Shown here: positions 17,867-25,359 of the stretch, one piece after another | Numbering within the stretch: the first letter of the stretch is position 1 | How the letters are laid out: every line of letters begins with the position of its first letter | Program-made: the position numbers and the translations under genes | Notes under the pieces: model-generated | What the model was told of the DNA's origin: nothing | What the model saw: the letters and a program-made list of their open reading frames with translations, nothing else | Databases searched by the model: none | Origin: Sphingopyxis sp. | GTDB taxonomy: Bacteria > Pseudomonadota > Alphaproteobacteria > Sphingomonadales > Sphingomonadaceae | DNA: 64,000 bases | NCBI RefSeq assembly: GCF_016704835.1 | Contig: NZ_JADIZJ010000021.1 | Location: 620,001 to 684,000, forward strand | Reading direction: 5' to 3'

Positions 17867-18252
17867 AAATTGGCGAACTGGCGAGTGCAACCGCGACCAA
17901 GGTCGAGACGGTGCGATACTATGAGAAGATCGGCTTGCTGCCGCCGCCCGCGCGCACCTCGGCCAATTACCGCGCCTATGGGACCGAGCATCTGGCACGC
18001 CTCTCGTTCATCCGCCGCGCCCGTGATCTCGGCTTCACGCTCGAAGCTGTGCGGGAATTGCTGACTCTGTCCGACGACAAGGCGCAATCCTGCGAAGCGG
18101 TGGACGGCATCGCCCGCGTCCACCTCAACGACATCGACCGCAAGATCGGCGATCTCACCGCGCTGCGCAGAGAACTGGATCGCGTGATTGGTTCCTGCCG
18201 ACACGGGACGGTTGCCGACTGCAAGATCATCGAGACGCTGGGTCCGCGCTGA
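17863..18252 (+). CDS. MerR family regulator, CadR/ZntR-like
   Basis: 129 aa. DNA-binding part KIGELASATATKVETVRYYEKIGLLP, then Cys 77 (AQSCEAV), 112 (IGSCRHG) and 120 (VADCKI), the arrangement of Cd/Pb/Zn sensors such as CadR. It starts in an ATGA overlap with the previous regulator, so both are made from one transcript. It is the best candidate to bind the two CTGTAG/CTACAG operators in front of merT and the czc operon. Its 3' end overlaps the convergent methyltransferase gene by 26 bases. Confidence 0.87.
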   Translation: MKIGELASATATKVETVRYYEKIGLLPPPARTSANYRAYGTEHLARLSFIRRARDLGFTLEAVRELLTLSDDKAQSCEAVDGIARVHLNDIDRKIGDLTALRRELDRVIGSCRHGTVADCKIIETLGPR

Positions 18253-18880
18253 ATATCGAAATCGTGCCCGTAGGCGTGTCCAGGCTCCAAACGGCTGTCT
18301 GCGGTGCGCCACAAATGCGCTCCAGCTCTTGCTCCAGAAATCCATCGGCATTGGGCTGTGTGTTGGTCCGGCCATCGGCAGACTGCACGATCTTAAACGC
18401 TTGCCGCATCAACCAGCTACGCTGCTCGGCATAGTCGGCAATGAGGACTAGCCCGCCCGGCTTCGTCGCCGTGAACATCGCTTCAAGACCGGCGCGCTTC
18501 TCCTCAACCGGGACTTGGTGGAAGACGAGGCTGGACACGACCTTGTCGAATTGGCCGAAATTTGTGGCATCGCGCGCAAAACCGGAATGCCATTCGATCT
18601 CCACTCCGGCGATTTCCGCCTTCGTCACAGCAATTCTGCGCGCCTCTGGATCGGGATCGAGTCCGACGATTCGCGCGTCCGGCTCGATCTGCTTGATTAG
18701 GATCGCGAATGAGCCAGTGCCGCACCCGACATCAAGGATGCGCTCGCCGGGCTTCGGCGCGAGCGCTTCGAGAAGGTTGGCCCGCCATGTTGCTTCCCGG
18801 GTCAAAAGCGCCAGCAGCCGATCATAGGCACTGGTGGGCAGGAAACGACCGGCGGCAGGCGTGAATGCCGCTTCAGGCAT
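18227..18880 (-). CDS. Class I SAM-dependent methyltransferase
   Basis: 217 aa. SAM-binding motif I is ILDVGCGTGSFA, and the acidic end of strand 2 is VGLDPDPEA. A later FDKVVSSLVFHQVP and KPGGLVLIADY fit small-molecule methyltransferases. The ATG at 18880 overlaps the PepSY stop by 8 bases, so it is the last gene of the copAB operon. Substrate unknown. Confidence 0.88.
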   Translation of the reverse strand: MPEAAFTPAAGRFLPTSAYDRLLALLTREATWRANLLEALAPKPGERILDVGCGTGSFAILIKQIEPDARIVGLDPDPEARRIAVTKAEIAGVEIEWHSGFARDATNFGQFDKVVSSLVFHQVPVEEKRAGLEAMFTATKPGGLVLIADYAEQRSWLMRQAFKIVQSADGRTNTQPNADGFLEQELERICGAPQTAVWSLDTPTGTISIFSADPASR

Positions 18881-19592
18881 TGCGCCGCGCCCGCCTAAAG
18901 GGCCAGCGCATGAACAGCAGGATTGTCCCGGCAACACCCAACGCCAATCCTCCGATGGCGAAGGTCAGCAGCCACCAGCTGTTGAAATTCTCATGGTTCT
19001 TCCAGTCCATGATGTGCAGGCTCCAGAAGAAATCGTAGAGCCGCCACGTCCCGTTGCGGACAGCGGTGATTTTACCGGTTTCCGCCGCGACGAAAACGCT
19101 GGTGTGATCGGGGTCGGCGAAGGCGATGCGCCATGCGGGCAGCGCGCCACGATATTCTGGACTTTCTGCGGACACGCGGATCGGCTGCGATGCAGGCTTG
19201 TCAGCACCTTTCCAGGCGGATCGGGCAATTCGAGTAGCCTGGATCGCATCAACTGGAGGCAAAGCCGCGCCATTGCGGGCGTCGAACAGGCGGACGCCCT
19301 TTCCAGTCACAACTTCGGCAATCGGCCTCCCGTCAAGCATCCGCAAGGCAATCGCTTCAATCGGCGCGTTGGCCTGTGTGAGCAGCGTTTCCAAGGCGAC
19401 CATCCGCGTATTGGGCGGAATGGTTGCAATTGCTTCGCGGTCCACCAGATGTTCCCCGCGAACCTTGTCGATCGGCAGGAAGCTCATCAACGCGCCGCTG
19501 GCGAACCAGATCAGAAGCTGCGCGCCGAGGATCAACGCCAGCCATTTGTGGACGCGGCTTGCGGCCAGATGGTAGCGCGTTCGCCGTCCCAT
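18873..19592 (-). CDS. PepSY domain membrane protein
   Basis: About 239 aa. One helix near the N-terminus (WLALILGAQLLIWFASGAL) and one near the C-terminus flank a periplasmic domain with two PepSY-like parts (for example LLTQANAPIEAIALRMLDGRPIAEV and VAAETGKITAV). It ends FFWSLHIMDWKNHENFNSWW then a final helix, a form common in metal/iron-related PepSY proteins. Its ATG overlaps the copB stop (TGATG). Function in copper handling is inferred from context only. Confidence 0.85.
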   Translation of the reverse strand: MGRRTRYHLAASRVHKWLALILGAQLLIWFASGALMSFLPIDKVRGEHLVDREAIATIPPNTRMVALETLLTQANAPIEAIALRMLDGRPIAEVVTGKGVRLFDARNGAALPPVDAIQATRIARSAWKGADKPASQPIRVSAESPEYRGALPAWRIAFADPDHTSVFVAAETGKITAVRNGTWRLYDFFWSLHIMDWKNHENFNSWWLLTFAIGGLALGVAGTILLFMRWPFRRARRNA

Positions 19593-20676
19593 CAAAACCA
19601 GAAGCGGATTCCGGCGACGAAATTGATCACGTCTGCATCCTCCCCCGCAGCACGGGCATAGCGCGCCGTGTCCCCAACTTTCCTCGCCCATTCGACCCCA
19701 ATGTAGGGCGCGAACTCCTTGCGCACTTCATAGCGCAACCGAAGTCCCAGTTCGACATCGGACAGTCCTGAGCCGATTCCGTTCTCCGGCACGTCTTGAA
19801 GCGCGAAATTCACCTCGGCACGCGGCTGAAGAATCAACCGCTGAGTGATCCGCTGATCGTAATAACCTTCGAGCCGACCCAGCACATCGCCCTTGTTCGA
19901 CAGGAACAGCGCGCCCTCAACCTCGAACCAGTAAGGTGCCAAGCCTTCGAACCCGACGGTCGCATAGGTCCGCCGCGGCCTTGGCCCCAAATCTTGCCGC
20001 ACACCGGCTTGGAGATTGAAATAGGGACCGACTGCGCGGCTGTAGAGCAACTGGACCTCGGCCTCTTCGACCCCTTCGCCGAATGTGCCTTCGCCCTCGC
20101 TTTTGACCGTCAGTCGGTTGATGTCGCCGCCGTACCAGCCTTCGCCGTCCCAGCGATATCCGTTGCGGCCTTGTCGTGCCTGATACTCGGCCAGGTTGAA
20201 GCTGAGAAAGGTCAAGGTCTGGCCACCGTTTTCCTTCATCATTTCATCGCGTGAACGCGCCATTTCCGATGCCGGGAAAATGCGATCCGCATACCAGTCG
20301 TCGGGCGGCGCTGGAGCCGGGGCATCGCCCGGAGGCAGGTCCGTCCCTGACTTGCTGGCATCGACGACCGGCTCACTGCCCGACTTCGGCGTGCAATGCC
20401 CCATTTTGGCGTGTTCGGGAGGACAATCGGGGTCGCCGGTGGCTTCGGGCGAAGCGGCGAAACCTGCATTGGGTTGGCTGGGCGCTAGGTGCAGTGCCCC
20501 ATCTTCGCGTGTTCCGGCGTGCATTCCGAAGGCGGCGGCGCAGGCTGCACAGGTATTTCGGGCTTAGGCATTCCTGGCATCGAGGAATGGTCCATCCCCT
20601 GCATCGGCTGGGCGAAGGCAGACGGCGCGAACGCCGATGCAGCGAGGCCGGCAAGAAGTAGGCGGGTGCGCTTCAC
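19592..20676 (-). pseudogene. copB: CopB/PcoB outer-membrane copper protein, frameshifted
   Basis: The gene starts GTG at 20676, overlapping the copA stop (GTGA), with signal peptide KRTRLLLAGLAASAFAPSAFA and a Met/His-rich segment (MQGMDHSSMPGMPKP). The frame hits a TAG at 20485-20487 just after PEHAKMGHCT. The next frame continues with APSQPNAG, a second CPPEHAKMGHCTP and the CopB beta-barrel to the terminal aromatic (IRFWF). A one-base change near 20485-20492 explains this. The corrected product is about 360 aa. It probably binds or passes copper at the outer membrane. Confidence 0.82.
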
Positions 20677-22532
20677 GCCGCTTCTCCGCGCGGACGAACG
20701 CTGACGACACGCATCATCCCGGCGTGCATGTGATAGAGCATGTGGCAGTGAAAAGCCCAGTCGCCGAGCGCGTCGGCGGTAAAGTCGAATGAGGCTGAGC
20801 CGCCGGGCTGGACCAGCACGGTATGCTTGCGCGGTGAATGGTCGCCCTTGCCCGTGACCAGCTCGAAGAAATGACCGTGCAGGTGAATGGGATGGCTCAT
20901 CATCGAATCGTTGATGAGGTTGATCCGCACCCGCTCGCCTTCGATGAAAGGGATGGGTTCGTGATGATCGGACATCTTCATGCCGTCGAACGACCACATG
21001 AAGCGCTCCATGTTCCCCGTCAGGTGAATGTCGAGCGAGCGGTCCGGCGCGCGAACGTCCGGGTTGCGGTCGAGCGCGACAAGATCGTAATAGGTCAGCA
21101 CCTTGTGTTCGACGTCTTCCAATCCCTGGCCTGGTTCGCCCATGCGGTCGACCGGCATCGGCGAGATCGTCTGGACCCCTGGATTTTTGTCGACCTGCGG
21201 GGCAACCGAGAAGTCGCGCATACTGTGATCCATGCCGCCGCTGCCATGCCCCATCGCGCTGTGATCGACCGCAGCGGGCGCGGCGTCGGCGGGCGTGCAA
21301 TGGCCCATCTTGGCGTGTTCGGGCGGGCAAGCGGCATCGGCAGGTGCGCTCGGTGCCGTTCCCATCGCCATGCCCGAATGATCCATGCCCGCAATCGCGC
21401 CGCCCGACATGTCCATGTCGCCCATGCCCATGTCCTTCATCGTGGTGAGCGGGCGTTCGCGCAAAGGCGGCACTTCCGCCACCATGCCTGCGCGCGGGGC
21501 CAATGTCGCTCGGCCCATGCCAGAACGGTCGTTGGCTTCGGCAACCAGCGTGTAGGCTTGGTCCCCAGTCGGGGTGACGATCACATCATAGGTTTCGGCG
21601 ACGGCGATCTGGAATTCATCGACCTCGACCGGACGGACATTGAGTCCATCGGCCTGCACGATGGTCAGCCGCAGCCCCGGAATACGGACATTGAAGATCG
21701 ACATGGCTGACGCATTGATGATGCGCAGCCGGACGCGCTCGCCAGGCGTGAACAGCGCCGTCCAATTGTCTTTCGGTCCGTGACCGTTGACGAGGAACTG
21801 ATACGTCGAACCATTGACGTCGGCGATGTCGGTCGGGTCCATCCGCATCCGGCCCCATTCAAGCCGGTCCTTTAGCGGCTGGTCTTTGCCCGCAAGCAGT
21901 CCACTGAGGGTTTGCCGCTGCATGTTGAAGTGGCCGGGATTGACCTTCATCTTGCGGAAGATCGCTTCGGGCGAAAGCTGGCTGTGGTCGGACAGCACCA
22001 CGACATGCTCGCGGTCGTAGGCAATCGGGTCCGCGCCCTCGGGGTCGATGACAATGGGACCGTAATGTCCGAGCTGCTCCTGCAATCCCGAGTGGCTGTG
22101 ATACCAATATGTCCCCGATTGAATGACCGGGAATTCATACACGAAGGTCGAACGCGGCTTGATGCCCGGAAAGCTGACCCCCGGCACACCGTCCATCTGA
22201 AACGGCAACAGCAGGCCGTGCCAGTGGATCGAGCTATCGACATCGAGATCGTTGACGACGTTGATCCGCGCGGTCTGACCCTGCTTCAAGCGGATAAGCG
22301 GCCCCGGAACCGTGCCATTTATGCCGATGGCACGACTGACTTTGCCGTCGATCCGCATCGTCTGTCGCGCGATGCGCAAGGTTATGTCGTTGCCGGAAAC
22401 GACCGGCAGGGGCGCGATGATCCCTGATGAAACCGGCTGCGCCCATGCAGGAAACAGCGACGCCAAGGCGACACTGCCGCCCCCGGCGGCAGCGGCGGCG
22501 ACAAAATTGCGTCGATTAAGAACAAGGGACAT
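20673..22532 (-). CDS. copA: CopA/PcoA multicopper oxidase
   Basis: Periplasmic copper oxidase of copper resistance, 619 aa, exported by Tat (RRNFVAAAAAGGGS). Copper-ligand motifs occur in order: SIHWHG, YWYHSHSG, HPIHLHGHFFE and HCHMLYHMHAGM. A Met/His-rich insert at about residues 365-430 carries MGMGDMDMSGG and CPPEHAKMGHCTP, the latter repeated in CopB. Transcription likely starts at the ECF-type promoter 22569-22595. It is the first gene of copA-copB-PepSY-methyltransferase. Confidence 0.95.
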   Translation of the reverse strand: MSLVLNRRNFVAAAAAGGGSVALASLFPAWAQPVSSGIIAPLPVVSGNDITLRIARQTMRIDGKVSRAIGINGTVPGPLIRLKQGQTARINVVNDLDVDSSIHWHGLLLPFQMDGVPGVSFPGIKPRSTFVYEFPVIQSGTYWYHSHSGLQEQLGHYGPIVIDPEGADPIAYDREHVVVLSDHSQLSPEAIFRKMKVNPGHFNMQRQTLSGLLAGKDQPLKDRLEWGRMRMDPTDIADVNGSTYQFLVNGHGPKDNWTALFTPGERVRLRIINASAMSIFNVRIPGLRLTIVQADGLNVRPVEVDEFQIAVAETYDVIVTPTGDQAYTLVAEANDRSGMGRATLAPRAGMVAEVPPLRERPLTTMKDMGMGDMDMSGGAIAGMDHSGMAMGTAPSAPADAACPPEHAKMGHCTPADAAPAAVDHSAMGHGSGGMDHSMRDFSVAPQVDKNPGVQTISPMPVDRMGEPGQGLEDVEHKVLTYYDLVALDRNPDVRAPDRSLDIHLTGNMERFMWSFDGMKMSDHHEPIPFIEGERVRINLINDSMMSHPIHLHGHFFELVTGKGDHSPRKHTVLVQPGGSASFDFTADALGDWAFHCHMLYHMHAGMMRVVSVRPRGEAA

Positions 22533-22568
22533 AACCTGGAGGGTGCCGTTTCAGAGGGGTTTTAATCC

Positions 22569-22595
22569 ATACGCAGCGCGATCGCGCGTCCCTCA
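22569..22595 (-). promoter_or_regulatory. ECF sigma-dependent promoter of copAB
   Basis: Minus strand TGAGGGA (22595-22589), 14 nt, GCGTAT (22574-22569), 36 bases before the copA ATG. The same two boxes with the same spacing precede the sigma operon and copC. Confidence 0.78.
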
Positions 22596-23162
22596 AATTT
22601 TTTCGCCAAGCCCATGAGCGAGCTGCTGCCGCGCGCGATATAGCCGGGTTTCGACGGCCTTTTCGGTAACTCCGAGGGCACCGGCAGCTTCGGCTTGAGT
22701 CAGCCCTTCGACCGCGCACAGCACCAGAACCTGCCGCAATTTCTGCGGCAGGTTGGTCATGGCACCCGCCACCCGCGCCAACTCGGCCCGGTCGCCCGCT
22801 TCGGCTTCGGGTGATGGGGCGTCGCTGGAAAGATCGAAGGCTTCTTCGATTGGCCGCGCCTTCCGGAAAAATGAGCGCACAGCCTGGCGCCGCGACCAGT
22901 CACGGCATTTGTTGAGAGCGATACGCGCCACCCAATGCCGGAAAGGCCGCCCTGGCTCATAGCGTTTGAGCGCAGAAAAGGCGGCGACGAACGTCTCTTG
23001 TGTGAGATCCAAGGCTTCGTCGGCGTCTCCGATGCTTCCTCTGATCAGGCGATAAACTGGTTCCTTGTAGCGGCGCAGAAATTCGCGATATGCCAACTGC
23101 TGCCCGCCAAGCGCGAGCGCTGCGAGATCCCCGTCGCTACATTGGGAGAGATCGAGGCTCAC
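22593..23162 (-). CDS. ECF sigma factor, CnrH-like
   Basis: 189 aa. Region 2 includes DADEALDLTQETFVAAFSALKRY and RPFRHWVARIALNKCRDW; region 4 is LTQAEAAGALGVTEKAVETRLYRARQQLAH. The start is GTG at 23162, overlapping the stop of the CnrX-like sensor (GTGA). The order anti-sigma, periplasmic sensor, sigma is that of the cnrYXH regulators of Cupriavidus. The three shared promoters suggest it controls its own operon, copAB and copCD, probably in response to copper. Confidence 0.9.
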   Translation of the reverse strand: MSLDLSQCSDGDLAALALGGQQLAYREFLRRYKEPVYRLIRGSIGDADEALDLTQETFVAAFSALKRYEPGRPFRHWVARIALNKCRDWSRRQAVRSFFRKARPIEEAFDLSSDAPSPEAEAGDRAELARVAGAMTNLPQKLRQVLVLCAVEGLTQAEAAGALGVTEKAVETRLYRARQQLAHGLGEKI

Positions 23163-23599
23163 CTTGCTTCGGCAGTCAGCGCCTTGACCACGGTCCTGTC
23201 GAAGATGCTCGCCTGTTCCGGGTTGAGCACGGCGCGCATGGCGAACAGGTGCTCAAGCACCTCCTTTTGCATCTCGCCCATGACATGGTGGACATGATCG
23301 ACTGCTGCCGTGACTTGCGGTCCATAACCATGCTCAGCGTCAATCGCCTCGGCCAGTCGCGCATTGGCTGCACGCATCTCCAGTTCGAGCGCCTTCTTGC
23401 GCGTTGCATGTCGCGCTTCGAGCGCTTCGATCTTGGCTGTCTGGGTGGCATCAAGACTCAGCTGGTCGTGAAGCAGGGCATGAATCTCGCTTTCGCTCTT
23501 GCGCGGTGCATCGAAATAAGTCCGGGCTGCGAAGACACCCGCAGCGGCAGCTACGAAGGCGATAAACGCGATCAGCAACAGGCGCTTGGTTGATCCCAT
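23159..23599 (-). CDS. CnrX-like periplasmic metal sensor
   Basis: 146 aa with one N-terminal membrane helix (LLLIAFIAFVAAAAGVF) and a helical periplasmic domain. Candidate metal ligands are His and Met in HALLHDQLSLD, VDHVHHVMGEMQKE and LEHLFAMRAVL; the HxxxH and Met pattern matches CnrX-type sensors. It starts TGATG-overlapped with the anti-sigma gene. In the Cnr model it releases the anti-sigma protein when metal binds. Confidence 0.83.
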   Translation of the reverse strand: MGSTKRLLLIAFIAFVAAAAGVFAARTYFDAPRKSESEIHALLHDQLSLDATQTAKIEALEARHATRKKALELEMRAANARLAEAIDAEHGYGPQVTAAVDHVHHVMGEMQKEVLEHLFAMRAVLNPEQASIFDRTVVKALTAEAR

Positions 23600-23862
23600 C
23601 AACGCGGGTCCAGCAGGTTGGATGGCGCGAGCGCAGTCGAGGCGAATGGCGATAGGGCAGGCGACGCCTGTGCAGGCGCGCTTGACAGGCTTCCGCCTGC
23701 AATGCCCAAGCCCAGCGCGACCAGCGCGGCGGCTGACAAAACGCGCGCTTGGGTCGCCCGGTCACGCTGTTCGGCAGACCATGCTGCCATGATCGCATCG
23801 TCGATCTGACCCAAAGCCGCCGGGGGCGGCGCTTGGCCCAGCCGTTTGAGCAAGTCGTCCAT
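23599..23862 (-). CDS. CnrY-like membrane anti-sigma factor
   Basis: 87 aa. A cytoplasmic N-terminal helix region (DDLLKRLGQAPPPAALGQIDDAIMAAW) that could clamp the sigma factor, then one membrane helix (VLSAAALVALGLGIAGG) and a short periplasmic tail. Of two adjacent ATGs I use 23862 since GGGAG lies at better spacing. No named domain is visible; the assignment rests on size, topology and gene order. Confidence 0.75.
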   Translation of the reverse strand: MDDLLKRLGQAPPPAALGQIDDAIMAAWSAEQRDRATQARVLSAAALVALGLGIAGGSLSSAPAQASPALSPFASTALAPSNLLDPR

Positions 23863-23899
23863 CATTACTCCCGATCCATTTAATGTCTGCTGCAAATCT

Positions 23900-23926
23900 A
23901 TACGCAACGCGGGCCGATCCCCCTCA
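23900..23926 (-). promoter_or_regulatory. ECF-type autoregulatory promoter of the sigma operon
   Basis: Minus strand TGAGGGG (23926-23920), 14 nt, GCGTAT (23905-23900), 38 bases before the anti-sigma ATG. It faces the copC promoter, the two -35 boxes lying 7 bases apart. Confidence 0.78.
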
Positions 23927-23933
23927 CAAATTT

Positions 23934-23960
23934 TGAGGGATGCGCTGAAGGGGTGCGTAT
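23934..23960 (+). promoter_or_regulatory. ECF-type promoter of copCD
   Basis: TGAGGGA (23934-23940), 14 nt, GCGTAT (23955-23960), 32 bases before the copC ATG. Third copy of the shared promoter form. Confidence 0.78.
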
Positions 23961-23992
23961 CACTATCGAACGCAACTGACCGGAGTTTCACA

Positions 23993-24370
23993 ATGCGCCG
24001 CCAATTCATGCCCTTCGTCCTTGCCGCCCTGATCGCTTTGCCGGGGGTCGCTTTCGCGCACGCTTCGCTGACCGGCTCGACACCCGCTGCCAACGCGACT
24101 GTAGCCGCGCCGACCCGAATTGTGCTGCGTTTCAACGAGCGCGTGATCAGCGCCACGGTCCGCACCGAGGTCGCGATGACCGGGATGCCGGGCATGGCCG
24201 ATCACGCTCCGATGAAGATTGCCCATACCTCGCAAATGGCACGCGACGGCAAGTCGATGACCCTGCTGCTCAAGCGCGCGCTGGTGCCCGGCACCTACCG
24301 CGTCACTTGGTCTGCCGCAGGAGCCGACACACATCGGATGGGCAGCAATTTCAGCTTCACCGTGAGATAG
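23993..24370 (+). CDS. copC: CopC periplasmic copper-binding protein
   Basis: 125 aa. Sec signal peptide (MRRQFMPFVLAALIALPGVAFA) ending before HASL, the His that becomes the N-terminal Cu(II) ligand after cleavage. The CopC fold follows: LRFNERVISATVR, a Met-rich loop (MTGMPGMADHAPM) and the end GADTHRMGSNFSF with the second His ligand. GGAG lies upstream of the ATG. copD follows. Confidence 0.92.
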   Translation: MRRQFMPFVLAALIALPGVAFAHASLTGSTPAANATVAAPTRIVLRFNERVISATVRTEVAMTGMPGMADHAPMKIAHTSQMARDGKSMTLLLKRALVPGTYRVTWSAAGADTHRMGSNFSFTVR

Positions 24371-24375
24371 GCGAC

Positions 24376-25308
24376 GTGGACAATCTGCCCGTCATCGTCA
24401 TCAGGTTCGCATTGTATGCCGACCTGATGGTGCTGGCGGGCATGGTCGCATTCTCAGTTTACGCTTTGACAGCCAGAGAGCGTAATTCGGGCATCCTGCC
24501 GCTGGCGACGCCCAGCCTTATCCTCGCCTTGGCCGGGTTTGCGGTCTCCGGTTTGGGTATGCTTGCGCTCACCGCTTCGATGACCGGCTCGAGCATTTGG
24601 TCAGTTGATGGCGAAGTCCTGCGTGAGATCATCGGCGAGAGTGCAATCGGCACCGCGTGGATCGTCCGGATGGCAGCGCTGGCGGTTGCCACCATGTCTG
24701 CTTTCGCCATCAACCGAACCGACAAGGCGCGGTATGCACTCCTCGCATCGACCTCGCTTGCCATCGCCACGCTGGTCTGGACCGGTCACGCCGGTGCGAC
24801 GGAAGGTTGGATCGGCACGGTCCATCGGTCGAGCGACATCGTTCACATGCTGGCGGCATCGGTCTGGCTCGGCGGCATTGCCGCTTTCGGGCGGATATTG
24901 CTTCGCCCCGTGACCGCCATTTCGGGCGCGCAGATTGCCGTGGCACACCGCGCGCTCAACCAGTTTTCGCGGATTGGCGCGCTCGCCGTTGGACTGGTCG
25001 TGGTCACTGGCATCATCAATTGCCTGGCTGTTGTGGGGTTTCCCCATTTTTCGCGGCTGCCGCTCTCGGCATACGGCAAGCTGCTCATCATCAAGCTACT
25101 GCTGGTTGGCGCGATGCTGGCGATCGCCGGGGTCAATCGCTGGCGGCTGACGCCTGCGCTGGAGGTCGCCATTGGCAACAATGATCCAGCCTCTGCGATT
25201 ATCAGACTCCGGTGGAGCCTGTTGGCAGAAGGGAGTGCGGCGTTCGCGATCCTCGCCTTGGTGGCTTGGTTTGGCACGCTCGAACCGCTTGCAGACATTG
25301 GTGCTTGA
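24376..25308 (+). CDS. copD: CopD copper-transport membrane protein
   Basis: 310 aa with eight or so predicted membrane helices. Conserved elements are WTGHAGATEG, HRSSDIVHMLAASVWLGG and HRALNQFSRIGALAVG, which match CopD. The start is a GTG at 24376, five bases after copC; the longer open frame overlaps copC and is not CopD-like. Its stop lies inside the next promoter's -35 box. Confidence 0.9.
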   Translation: MDNLPVIVIRFALYADLMVLAGMVAFSVYALTARERNSGILPLATPSLILALAGFAVSGLGMLALTASMTGSSIWSVDGEVLREIIGESAIGTAWIVRMAALAVATMSAFAINRTDKARYALLASTSLAIATLVWTGHAGATEGWIGTVHRSSDIVHMLAASVWLGGIAAFGRILLRPVTAISGAQIAVAHRALNQFSRIGALAVGLVVVTGIINCLAVVGFPHFSRLPLSAYGKLLIIKLLLVGAMLAIAGVNRWRLTPALEVAIGNNDPASAIIRLRWSLLAEGSAAFAILALVAWFGTLEPLADIGA

Positions 25309-25335
25309 CCCTGACATGATGTCAAGGTTTATGAA
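25305..25335 (+). promoter_or_regulatory. CueR-type copper promoter/operator
   Basis: TTGACC (25305-25310) and TATGAA (25330-25335) with a 19-bp spacer. The spacer holds the dyad TTGACCCTGACATGATGTCA-type (CCTGACAT/ATGTCAAGG), the pattern of CueR/HmrR copper operators. It overlaps the copD stop codon and drives the P1B ATPase gene. The cognate regulator is probably the CueR encoded at 27902. Confidence 0.85.
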
Positions 25336-25359
25336 GTGGCGACTGAAGGAACACATGGC

